64,000 nt of DNA from Alsobacter sp045348435 (lineage in GTDB: Bacteria; Pseudomonadota; Alphaproteobacteria; Rhizobiales; Beijerinckiaceae). How positions within the stretch are numbered: position 1 is the stretch's first letter; every line of letters starts with the position of its first letter. The DNA is taken from assembly GCF_045348435.1 (NCBI RefSeq), contig NZ_CP157484.1:2046001-2110000 (forward strand). The letters run 5' to 3'. Under the pieces are notes generated by a model, which was not told the DNA's origin, did no database searches, and saw nothing but the letters and a program-made list of their open reading frames with translations. Below are positions 16,138 to 23,461 of the stretch, in pieces. The translations under genes were made by a program, and so were the position numbers.

Positions 16138-16422
16138 TCAGGCGGCCGACGCCGTCATGGGGTCGATCCGTTTGCGCACCTCGGTGATCCGGGTGGCCGG
16201 AAACCCGCTCTTCTCGGCATGCTCCCGGATCGTCTCGGGATCGTCGGCCAGGTAGACGCAAAAGAGCTTGTCGGCAGTGACGAAGCTCTCCACCCACTGG
16301 ATGCGCGGGGCAAGCTGGCGCAGCACGTCGTTGGACTTGGCCGCCGCCGCCTGGAGCTGCTCGCGGCCGAGCGAGCCGGCCGCCGGGATGTCGCGTTCGA
16401 TGATGAACTGGCGAAACGTCAT
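16138..16422 (-). CDS. DUF4242 family protein
   Basis: The 94-residue product has the DUF4242 pattern, a small ferredoxin-like fold: MTFRQFIIERDIPAAGSL, a central WVESFVTADKLFCVYLADDPE and EHAEKSGFPATRITEVRKRIDP. One characterised relative binds nickel; whether this one does is unknown. GGAGGG upstream supports the ATG at 16422 over one at 16446. Confidence 0.8.
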   Translation of the reverse strand: MTFRQFIIERDIPAAGSLGREQLQAAAAKSNDVLRQLAPRIQWVESFVTADKLFCVYLADDPETIREHAEKSGFPATRITEVRKRIDPMTASAA

Positions 16423-16526
16423 GGTTCCCTCCGCTGGATCGCTCATCGGGGGATGGGCGACCAGCGCAGGTTAGGCTCCGCGGGGCGGCCAAGGGCTGTG
16501 CGGCCGCGCACCCCCCGTCCCGGCGT

Positions 16527-16862
16527 TCAGGCGGTGGTGATGCGGGTCGGGCGGGTCTGCTTGTCCTCGCGCAGCTCGCGCTTGGTGCGGCGAAGCTGCT
16601 TTTCGACCTTCGCCAGGGCGGCCCGGAAGGCGATCGGCACCTCGGGCCCCTCGGCCTCCCCGCTCATGACCGCGTTGCCGCGCAGCTGCATGTTGACGGA
16701 GCAGCGGAACTGGCGCCCCTCCCGGGCGACGTGCACGGACGCGTTCGTGAGGTCGCCAAGATATTTCCGGGCGGTCTTGCGGATCTCGTCCTGGGCGAGC
16801 TCCTGGAAAGCGCCGCCGAGGTCCACATGCGCGCTGCCCACCGTGATATCGTCGATGCTCAT
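16527..16862 (-). CDS. HPF/RaiA-like ribosome-associated protein (short form)
   Basis: The 111-residue product resembles the S30AE/HPF ribosome-hibernation fold: DLGGAFQELAQDEIRKTARKYLGDLTNASVHVAREGRQFRCSVNMQL, then an amphipathic helix AFRAALAKVEKQLRRTKREL. Proteins of this kind bind the small ribosomal subunit and stabilise idle ribosomes in stationary phase. It lacks the extra C-terminal domain of long HPF. GGAAGG precedes the ATG at 16862. The match is by overall pattern, so assignment is moderate. Confidence 0.65.
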   Translation of the reverse strand: MSIDDITVGSAHVDLGGAFQELAQDEIRKTARKYLGDLTNASVHVAREGRQFRCSVNMQLRGNAVMSGEAEGPEVPIAFRAALAKVEKQLRRTKRELREDKQTRPTRITTA

Positions 16863-16978
16863 GCTATGCCCTTCCTGCCTTTGCGGGCTGGAGCGGATCC
16901 GGCCGCGCACCCGGAGCGAACGCCGGGGTTGTCCCCGTTGTTCCTGGATGGGGCGCCGGCGATGACAGGGGGCGACGG

Positions 16979-17893
16979 ATGACGATCGATGCGGCGGCCG
17001 GCCTGCGCGTGCACGAGCCTCGGCCGAACATCCTGGCCTTCTATGACGGCCGCGCCGCCGGCCGGCGGCTCTACGGGCCGCAGCCGAACTGGCTGGACGA
17101 CGGCGCCTACGGGCTGGGGGTCGCGAGCTACGCCGTGGTCGACGCCGGCGAGGCCCTCGTGTTCGACACGCATATCTCCCTGGACCACGCCCGGGCTGTG
17201 CGGGCGGAGCTGGTCAGGCGCGGCGTTCGCGCCATCACGGTCGCGCTCAGCCACTGGCATGTCGACCATGTGGCCGGCAACGCCGTCTTCGCCGATTGCG
17301 AGATCATCGCCAACGCGATGACCTGCGCCATCCTGGGCGAGCGCAGGCAGGCCATCGAGGCGGGCAAGGCCTCCGGCCCGCCCGCCATCCGGCCGCTGGT
17401 CCTGCCGACCCGCTCCTTCGCGGACCGCCTCGCGCTTCGCATCGGGGGCGTCGACGTCGAGCTGCGGCAGGTCGATTCGCACAGCGCCGACGGGACGGTC
17501 GCCTGGCTGCCCGAGGCCCGCGTCCTGCTCGCCGGCGACACGCTGGAGGATCCGATCACCTATGTGGCCGAGCCGGACCGGCTCGCCGCGCATCTGGGCG
17601 GCCTCGACCTCATGGCGAGCTGGGGGCCGGAGGCGATCCTGCCCGACCACGGCGACGAGGGCGTGATCGCGTCGGGCGGCTTCGGGCCCGGGCTGATCGA
17701 GGCGAACCGGCGCTATGTCCGCCGCCTGCTGGAGGCCGCCGGTTCGGCGAAGGCTGACGACCGACCCCTGGACGATTGGATCGCCGGGGACGTCGCGGCC
17801 GGCCATGTGCGGCCCTTCGCGCCCTATGAGGCCGTCCACCGCCGCAACCTCGCGACCGTCATGGCCACGCGGGCGGGCCGCGGCGAACGCTAG
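16979..17893 (+). CDS. MBL-fold metallo-hydrolase
   Basis: The 304-residue product has SHWHVDHVAGN (HxHxDH), a third ligand His in QVDSHSADGTVAW, the bridging Asp in LLAGDTLED and the final His in LPDHGDEG. This is a complete two-metal site of the glyoxalase-II/lactonase-like MBL group. There is no signal peptide, so it is cytosolic. Substrate is unknown. The gene stands alone on the plus strand, with its start 116 bases from the divergent HPF-like gene. Its TAG stop shares CTAG with the converging pilin gene. Confidence 0.8.
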   Translation: MTIDAAAGLRVHEPRPNILAFYDGRAAGRRLYGPQPNWLDDGAYGLGVASYAVVDAGEALVFDTHISLDHARAVRAELVRRGVRAITVALSHWHVDHVAGNAVFADCEIIANAMTCAILGERRQAIEAGKASGPPAIRPLVLPTRSFADRLALRIGGVDVELRQVDSHSADGTVAWLPEARVLLAGDTLEDPITYVAEPDRLAAHLGGLDLMASWGPEAILPDHGDEGVIASGGFGPGLIEANRRYVRRLLEAAGSAKADDRPLDDWIAGDVAAGHVRPFAPYEAVHRRNLATVMATRAGRGER

Positions 17894-18063
17894 TTGGCCG
17901 CGCCCAGGTTGGTGCTCACGCGGTTGAACGCGGCGTTCAGGTTGCCCCTGATCTGCTGCAGCGCCACCACGATCCCGGTCGCGGCGATCGCGGCGATCAG
18001 GGCGTATTCGATGGCGGTCGCCCCGCGCTCGTCGCCGATGAAACGCTGGATCAGGTCACGCAT
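17890..18063 (-). CDS. Flp/Fap-type IVb pilin subunit
   Basis: The 57-residue product carries the class IVb prepilin signature. A short basic leader ends in ERGATAIEYALIAAIAA: cleavage is expected after the Gly and the mature subunit has Glu at position 5, followed by one hydrophobic helix. Such subunits polymerise into Tad pili for adherence. GGAGAG precedes the ATG at 18063. No tad assembly genes (cpaABC, tadABC) occur in the window, so it is either an orphan subunit served from elsewhere or recruited for another role. Confidence 0.88.
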   Translation of the reverse strand: MRDLIQRFIGDERGATAIEYALIAAIAATGIVVALQQIRGNLNAAFNRVSTNLGAAN

Positions 18064-18171
18064 TGCAAGCTCTCCACAACTATGGAGAGTATTTTTCCCG
18101 TTCATTGATTTTCGGTATACGGGCGGGCGACGCTGCGCCGGACCAGGCGGGGGCCGGATCCGGCGAGCCCG

Positions 18172-18432
18172 TCAGGCGGCCGGAGCGCCGCCTTCCTCTT
18201 CCTCGAAGGTGACGGCGACGTCGCCATTGGCCGAGAGGCGGATGCGGTCGCCCTCGATGCCGGCCACGAGCGCCGTGGACACATAGTGATGATGGCCCTT
18301 GTGGGCGCCTTCGCCGCTGTCCTTGCGGGTGAGCTTGATGCGGTCGCCCTCCACCCCGTCCACCGTGCCGACATGGACGCCGTCGGCCCCGACGACTTCC
18401 ATGTGCTCGCGGATCCCTTGCGTATTCGTCAC
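18172..18432 (-). CDS. DUF2171 family protein
   Basis: The 86-residue acidic product shows two PRC-barrel-like strands: IREHMEVVGADGVHVGTVDGVEGDRIKL and VAGIEGDRIRLSANGDVAVTF. These are characteristic of small DUF2171 proteins often linked to stress adaptation. A His cluster (GHHHYV) joins them. It has no signal peptide. Biochemical role is unknown. Confidence 0.8.
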   Translation of the reverse strand: MTNTQGIREHMEVVGADGVHVGTVDGVEGDRIKLTRKDSGEGAHKGHHHYVSTALVAGIEGDRIRLSANGDVAVTFEEEEGGAPAA

Positions 18433-18571
18433 GGCCTGTCTCCTTGTTGCTGACGGGCCGACAACGCGTCAGCGGCGTGGAGGATGCACCTAAGCCCAAC
18501 CCCGCGACGTCTCGCCCAAGGCCGCCTTCCGCCCTAGTTCAGCCGCTCGCGCCCAGCAGCCGGGAACGCCC

Positions 18572-19819
18572 GTGCCGACCTACGCCTTCTTCGCGCCGCC
18601 CTTCCTCGGACACCTCAATCCCATGGCGGCGCTCGCCAGGACCCTGTCCGCACGCGCAAGCCGGGCGGTGTTCCTGGCGAGCCCGGACGCGGCGGCCCGG
18701 ATCCGCGGCATGGGGCTGGACGCGCTCGCGGTCGGCGGCGCCGACGGGGGTCCCGATCTCTCCGCCGTCGAGAGGCGCATGGCCCGGCCCGGCGGCCCCT
18801 GGGGGGTCCGGGCGACCGTCCGCGACATGGCGGCGTCGACCGATGGCCTGTGCCGCCACGCTCCGGACGCCTTGCGGGAGCTGGCGCCCGCCGCTTTGGT
18901 CTGCGACCAGCTGGAGCCCGCCGGCGGTCTCCTGGCGCGGCGCCTGGGCCTGCCGCTGGTCTCCGTCGCCAACGCGCTGCCGGTCAATGAGGAGCCGGAC
19001 GTTCCGCCGCCCTATGTCGGCTGGCCCTATGATCCGACGCAAGCCGGCCGCAGGAGGAACGAGGGCGGCCGGCGCGTCAGCGCCTGGCTGATGACGCCTC
19101 TCCACGACGTCATCGCGGGCTGGGCCGACGCCTGGCGGCTCGGGCCGCTTCGCAGCGTGGAGGACTGCCTCTCGCCGACCGCCCAGGTCGCCCAATGCGT
19201 GCGCGGCCTCGATTTTCCCCGCCGCGCGCTGCCGCCGGGCTTCGCCTATGCCGGCCCGTTCCGGTCCGTCGGCGAAGACGGTCCGCGGCTCGAGCCCGAC
19301 GGCGACGGCCGGCCGCTGGTCTATTGTTCGCTGGGCACGCTCCAGGGTTCGCGGATCGGCCTCTTCCGGGAGGTGGCCGCCGCCTGCGCCGCGCTCGACC
19401 TGCGGCTCGTCATCGCGCATGGCGGGCGGCTCTCCGACGGGCAGGTCGCGGACCTGCCGGGCCGCCCGATCGCCATGGCCTACGCGCCGCAGCGCGCCAT
19501 CCTGTGCCGGGCCGCCCTGGCGGTGTGCCATGCCGGTTTCAACACGGTGCTCGACGCCCTGTCCTTCGGCGTACCGCTCGCCGTGACGCCGCTCGGCTTC
19601 GAGCAGCCGGGAACGGGCGCCAGGCTGGAGAGGATCGGGGCCGGGATCGTGGTGCGGCGCCGCTGGGGCCGATTTCCCGTCCGCGACGCCATCGAGCGCC
19701 TGCTCGGCGACGACGGCTGCCGCGACCGGGCCCGTTCCGTTGCGGCGGAGATCGCTCAGGCCGGCGGGGTGGAGCTCGCCTGCGACATCGTCGAGGGCGC
19801 CGCCGCAGCCGCGTCCTGA
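18572..19819 (+). CDS. crtX: Carotenoid glycosyltransferase (zeaxanthin glucosyltransferase-like, CrtX)
   Basis: The 415-residue product is a GT1-type glycosyltransferase. It has N-terminal FFAPPFLGHLNPMAALARTL, an acceptor domain, and the C-terminal donor site with VYCSLGTLQG and CHAGFNTVLDALSFGVPLAVTPLGFEQPGTGARLE. In carotenoid clusters this type transfers glucose to terminal hydroxyls of zeaxanthin or its ketolated forms. The start is GTG at 18572. It lies at the edge of the crt cluster and converges on crtW with a 64-base overlap of coding sequence. Substrate is inferred from context. Confidence 0.82.
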   Translation: MPTYAFFAPPFLGHLNPMAALARTLSARASRAVFLASPDAAARIRGMGLDALAVGGADGGPDLSAVERRMARPGGPWGVRATVRDMAASTDGLCRHAPDALRELAPAALVCDQLEPAGGLLARRLGLPLVSVANALPVNEEPDVPPPYVGWPYDPTQAGRRRNEGGRRVSAWLMTPLHDVIAGWADAWRLGPLRSVEDCLSPTAQVAQCVRGLDFPRRALPPGFAYAGPFRSVGEDGPRLEPDGDGRPLVYCSLGTLQGSRIGLFREVAAACAALDLRLVIAHGGRLSDGQVADLPGRPIAMAYAPQRAILCRAALAVCHAGFNTVLDALSFGVPLAVTPLGFEQPGTGARLERIGAGIVVRRRWGRFPVRDAIERLLGDDGCRDRARSVAAEIAQAGGVELACDIVEGAAAAAS

Positions 19820-20601
19820 CCGCTCGCGCGGCCGGCCCGGATCTCCGGCAGCTTCCACCAGGGCGCGCTCGGAACGTCGTGATGCTCGTGGTGATAGCCG
19901 AAATGGAAACAGGTCAGCAGCGAGAGCCAGACCGGATAGTCGTTGCTCCTGGCATTATGCCGGTCGCCGAAGGGGATCTCGTCCCGCCGGTGCGGCAGAT
20001 AGGTGCCGAAGGCGAAAAGCTGGATGGCCGATAGGATCGCCGGGACGCCCCAGAGCAGCAGCGCGTTCACCGGCGAGGCGCCGAGCGCCACGAGATAGAC
20101 GGCCAGCAGGGCGGCCAGCGTCGCCATCTCGCGCCAGCCGAAATACTCGCGAAAGAAGCACAGGAACCACGGCCAGAAGGCCGACGGATGGTTCTCGTCG
20201 AAATCCGGATCGAGCGGCGTGCCCGCATGCCGGTGATGGGCGAAGTGCTTGCCGATCAGCCGGTCATAGGAGAACCCGGCGTAGAGGGCGAGGCAGAGGC
20301 GGCCGATCGCGCGGTTCAGGCGCGGCCGGAACGGCGCCAGCGAGCCGTGCATGCAGTCATGCGCGACGATGAAGAGGCCCACATTGAGCCAGCACTGAAG
20401 CGCGATCAGGACCGGCGCCGCCGCCACGCCCGCCGGCGACCAGCGGTGAAAGAACACGCCATAGACATGGCACGTGGCCCAGGCCGCGATGACGAGGGTC
20501 GCCAGCGCGAGCCCTACGAAAGTCTGCCGTCCGTAAGCCTCGCGGCGGGCGGCGACGTCCTGATCCATCGGCGTGGTCAAGTCCGGGCTCTCAGCCGTCA
20601 T
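19756..20601 (-). CDS. crtW: Beta-carotene 4,4'-ketolase CrtW
   Basis: The 281-residue membrane protein has the His boxes of CrtW-type di-iron ketolases: VAHDCMHGSL, KHFAHHRHAG and GYHHEHHDVPSAPWW, plus an internal DRHNARS. It adds keto groups at C4 of beta-ionone rings, giving canthaxanthin or, with CrtZ, astaxanthin. About four hydrophobic helices are present. Beyond PWWKLPEIR the protein carries an extra tail of roughly 30 residues rich in Ala and Ser. That tail is encoded across the end of crtX on the other strand, so it is probably an overlap product and not conserved. It diverges from crtE. Confidence 0.92.
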   Translation of the reverse strand: MTAESPDLTTPMDQDVAARREAYGRQTFVGLALATLVIAAWATCHVYGVFFHRWSPAGVAAAPVLIALQCWLNVGLFIVAHDCMHGSLAPFRPRLNRAIGRLCLALYAGFSYDRLIGKHFAHHRHAGTPLDPDFDENHPSAFWPWFLCFFREYFGWREMATLAALLAVYLVALGASPVNALLLWGVPAILSAIQLFAFGTYLPHRRDEIPFGDRHNARSNDYPVWLSLLTCFHFGYHHEHHDVPSAPWWKLPEIRAGRASGQDAAAAAPSTMSQASSTPPA

Positions 20602-20727
20602 GTCTCTCGCTCATCGTGTCACCCTGTCCTCAAGATGGGGCGCGCAAGCCGGACGACCATGCGGCGGATCGGCCAAGTGGAAGCGCAAGCATAGCAGTCA
20701 TCGAAGCTTGTTCTGAGCAGTAACGGC

Positions 20728-20742
20728 GCGCCATTTTGGCGC
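20728..20742. promoter_or_regulatory. Operator-like palindrome in the crtW-crtE intergenic region
   Basis: GCGCCA-TTT-TGGCGC is a perfect inverted repeat with 6-base arms between the divergent crtW and crtE genes. It precedes a promoter-like pair, TTGGCG (20770-20775) and TATTCT (20792-20797) with 16-bp spacing, that reads toward crtE. It may bind a regulator of the cluster; no known consensus is recognised. Confidence 0.4.
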
Positions 20743-20853
20743 ATGTTGCGTTTTGTTCATCTCGTTTCATTGGCGCAAGATGTGACAACGCTATTCTGAT
20801 CCGGCGAGGATCGCGTGGCGTGCGCGACGACGTACAGGGTGGGAGCCGCCGAC

Positions 20854-21834
20854 ATGACGGATCAGACGTCCGCCGTCGAGAGCGAGGCGCATGCGCGTCC
20901 CAAGCTTCGCCGGGGTCCCGAGGCCAGGGCCCCGCGCCAGCAGACCAGGCCCGCGGACGAGGCGCCGTTCAGCTTGGACTATCTGAGGAGCATCATCCAG
21001 CGGCGGCTGGCCCTTTTGGTCCCCTCGGCGCATGTCCGCCCGCAACGGGTGCACAGCGCCATTCGCTACAGCCTGCTGGCGCCCGGCAAGCGCATTAGGC
21101 CGATGCTGTGCGTCCTCACCGCCCACGGGGCCGGACGGACGGATGCGGCGGCCCTCGACGCGGGCTGCGCCATCGAGCTCGTGCACACGGCCTCTCTCGT
21201 TTTGGACGACCTGCCCGCCATGGACGACGCCGCGCTCCGCCGGGGGCAGGCCTGCGCCCATCTGCATTTCGACGAGAGCACCGCCATCCTGAGCGCCATC
21301 GCGATGCTGAACCGGGCCTTTGGCCTCTTGTCCACCATCGACGGCGTCGACGACCGCACCAGGACGAGGCTCGTGGCGCGCCTGTCCAGCGTCGTCGGCT
21401 CGGCCGGGCTGGTGGCCGGGCAGGACTGCGACCTGCATGACCGCGCGATCTATTCCGACGTGGCTCGCATCGAGGCTCTCAACCGGCTGAAGACCGGCGT
21501 GCTCTTCGTCGCCGCCGTCGAGTTCGGCGGCCTCGTGGCGGGCCTGTGCGACGACGACCTGGAGAAGCTCGCCTGTTTCGGCGAAACCTTCGGGCTGGCG
21601 TTCCAGACCGCCGACGACATCGTCGACGCCAGGAGCACGCCCGAGGCGGCCGGCAAGGACGTCCGGCAGGACGGCGGCAAGCCGACGGTGGTCTCGCTCG
21701 CGGGCGTCGATGAAGCGCGCCGGCGCGTCGCCGTCCAGCTGGCCGAGGCGCGGCGCGTCCTGTCGTCCTGCAGTTTCGACATCGCGCCGCTCGACGGCCT
21801 GCTCGACGCGTTCGAGCGGAAGCTGGCGCTCTGA
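20854..21834 (+). CDS. crtE: Geranylgeranyl diphosphate synthase CrtE
   Basis: The 326-residue product is a trans-isoprenyl diphosphate synthase. The first Asp-rich motif is VLDDLPAMDD, with GKRIRPMLCVLT before it. The second is QTADDIVDA, followed by GKDVRQDGGKPT. It condenses isopentenyl diphosphate with allylic diphosphates to C20, the entry to carotenoids. The ATG at 20854 has GGGAG eight bases upstream; an upstream GTG frame from 20815 is less likely. It opens the plus-strand operon that continues through crtB with small gaps or overlaps. Confidence 0.93.
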   Translation: MTDQTSAVESEAHARPKLRRGPEARAPRQQTRPADEAPFSLDYLRSIIQRRLALLVPSAHVRPQRVHSAIRYSLLAPGKRIRPMLCVLTAHGAGRTDAAALDAGCAIELVHTASLVLDDLPAMDDAALRRGQACAHLHFDESTAILSAIAMLNRAFGLLSTIDGVDDRTRTRLVARLSSVVGSAGLVAGQDCDLHDRAIYSDVARIEALNRLKTGVLFVAAVEFGGLVAGLCDDDLEKLACFGETFGLAFQTADDIVDARSTPEAAGKDVRQDGGKPTVVSLAGVDEARRRVAVQLAEARRVLSSCSFDIAPLDGLLDAFERKLAL

Positions 21835-21848
21835 CCGGGAGGGACGCC

Positions 21849-22337
21849 ATGCTCTCCGTCGCCGCTAAGGCCGCACTGGTGATCAGCGCCGTCCTCGCCA
21901 TGGAAGGCGTCGCCACGCTGGTGCATCGCTATGTGATGCACGGGATCGGCTGGGGCTGGCATCGCTCCCATCACGAGCCGCATGACGACCTGCTGGAGCG
22001 AAACGACCTCTACGCCGTCTGCTTCGCGCTCCTCTCCGCGCCGCTGTTCGTCCTGGGCGCCGACCGACCCGTGCTGTGGTGGATCGGCGTCGGCGTGGCG
22101 CTGTATGGGCTGCTCTATTTCATCGTCCATGACGGGCTGGTCCACCGCCGCTGGCCGTTTCACTGGGTGCCGCGCCGCGGCTACCTGAAGCATCTCGTCC
22201 AGGCCCACAGGCTGCATCACGCCGTGCGGGACCGCGACGGCGCGGTCTCGTTCGGCTTCCTCTACGCCGCGCCGCTCGACCGGCTGGTGCGCCAGCTGCG
22301 CGCCCGGAGCCGGTCCGGCGGGGAGGAGGCGTCATGA
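21849..22337 (+). CDS. crtZ: Beta-carotene hydroxylase CrtZ
   Basis: The 162-residue membrane protein has all expected His motifs of the CrtZ di-iron hydroxylase: HRYVMHG, WHRSHHEPHDD, VHDGLVHRRWPF and AHRLHHAV. It adds 3-hydroxyl groups to beta-ionone rings, giving zeaxanthin, and astaxanthin when combined with CrtW. Three to four hydrophobic segments anchor it in the inner membrane. Its stop overlaps the fni start by four bases (ATGA). Confidence 0.94.
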   Translation: MLSVAAKAALVISAVLAMEGVATLVHRYVMHGIGWGWHRSHHEPHDDLLERNDLYAVCFALLSAPLFVLGADRPVLWWIGVGVALYGLLYFIVHDGLVHRRWPFHWVPRRGYLKHLVQAHRLHHAVRDRDGAVSFGFLYAAPLDRLVRQLRARSRSGGEEAS

Positions 22338-23437
22338 CCCGCGCCTCGCCCGACCGGCCCAAGCCCGCCGCCGTGCTGCCGATGAGCGACATCGAGCGGC
22401 GCAAGAACGAGCATCTCGACATCGTGCTGTCCGGCGCCGGGCGGGCCCGCGTGTCGTCTCGCCTCGACGAGGTCGTGTTCGAGCATTGCGCGCTGCCGGA
22501 GATGGACATCGCGGAGGTCGACCTGTCGGTCGAGGTGTTCGGCAAGAGGCTCGCGGCGCCGCTGCTGATCAGCTCCATGACGGGCGGGCCGCGGCGGGCG
22601 GGGGCGATCAACGCCCATCTGGCGGAGGCGGCCCAGCGCCTGGGCGTCGCCTTCGCGGTGGGCTCGCAGCGCGTGGCGCTCGAAGCCGGGGTGGGGATCG
22701 GGCTCGGCGCCGACCTGCGGTCGATCGCGCCCGAAGCGCTGCTGCTGGCGAATTTCGGCGCCGCGCAGCTCAACGAGGGCTGGGGGGTCGAGGAGGCCCG
22801 CCGCGTCGTCGACATGATCGCCGCCGACGCGCTGATCGTGCACCTCAACGTGCTGCAGGAGGCGGTCCAGCCGGGCGGCGACCGCAACTGGGCGGGGCTC
22901 CTGGATCGCCTGGCGGAGGTCGTGCGCGGCGTTTCGGTTCCGGTGGTGGTCAAGGAGGTCGGCAACGGAATATCGGGCCGGGTGGCGCGGCGGCTCGTCG
23001 AGATCGGCGTGGCGGGCGTCGACGTGTCCGGCGCGGGCGGCACCAGCTGGGCGGCGGTGGAGAGCGAGCGGGCGCAGGGCCGCGCGGCCCGCATGGCCGC
23101 CGCCTTCGCCGGCTGGGGCATCCCCACCGCGGTGGCGATTGCCGACGTTCGGGCGGCGTGCCCGCACGCTTTGGTGATCGGCTCGGGGGGCGTTCGCGAC
23201 GGCCTCGACGTGGCGCGCGCGCTGCGGCTGGGGGCCGATCTCGCCGGGCAGGCGGCGGGCGTGCTCGAGGCGGCCGTGCAGTCCGCCGACGCGGTCGTGG
23301 AGCATTTCGAGGCCGTGATGGCCGAGCTCAGGATCGCCTGCTTCTGCACCGGATCGCGGACGCTGGCCGAACTCAGGCGCGCGCCGCTGGCGCAGGAACC
23401 GTGCTGGGTGCGCCATGAAGTCTTGGGTGCGCTATGA
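22334..23437 (+). CDS. fni: Type 2 isopentenyl-diphosphate delta-isomerase (FMN-dependent)
   Basis: The 367-residue product is the type II isomerase. It has RRKNEHLDIVL at the start, LLISSMTGG, AVGSQRVAL, VVVKEVGNGIS and DVSGAGGTSWAAVE, and the FMN phosphate loop VIGSGGVRDGLDVARAL. It interconverts isopentenyl and dimethylallyl diphosphates using reduced FMN, balancing precursor supply for CrtE. It is translationally coupled to crtZ. Its last ten codons lie in a 19-bp tandem repeat array that also holds the crtY start, so the very C-terminus (WVRHEVLGAL) is probably repeat-derived. Confidence 0.93.
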   Translation: MTRASPDRPKPAAVLPMSDIERRKNEHLDIVLSGAGRARVSSRLDEVVFEHCALPEMDIAEVDLSVEVFGKRLAAPLLISSMTGGPRRAGAINAHLAEAAQRLGVAFAVGSQRVALEAGVGIGLGADLRSIAPEALLLANFGAAQLNEGWGVEEARRVVDMIAADALIVHLNVLQEAVQPGGDRNWAGLLDRLAEVVRGVSVPVVVKEVGNGISGRVARRLVEIGVAGVDVSGAGGTSWAAVESERAQGRAARMAAAFAGWGIPTAVAIADVRAACPHALVIGSGGVRDGLDVARALRLGADLAGQAAGVLEAAVQSADAVVEHFEAVMAELRIACFCTGSRTLAELRRAPLAQEPCWVRHEVLGAL

Positions 23438-23461
23438 AGTCCTGGGTGCGCCATGAGGGTT
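23405..23461 (+). repeat. Three 19-bp tandem repeats across the fni-crtY junction
   Basis: Units 23405-23423, 23424-23442 and 23443-23461 share the core TGGGTGCGCCATGAAGTCT, with one C-to-T change in unit 2 and a diverged end in unit 3. Each unit contains an ATG (23415, 23434, 23453). As 19 is not a multiple of three, each ATG is in a different frame. Unit 2 supplies the fni stop and unit 3 the crtY start. Confidence 0.85.

Noticed and set aside
20602..20853. CrtJ/PpsR operator search in the carotenoid control region
   Set aside because: No TGT-N12-ACA match was found in the crtW-crtE gap.
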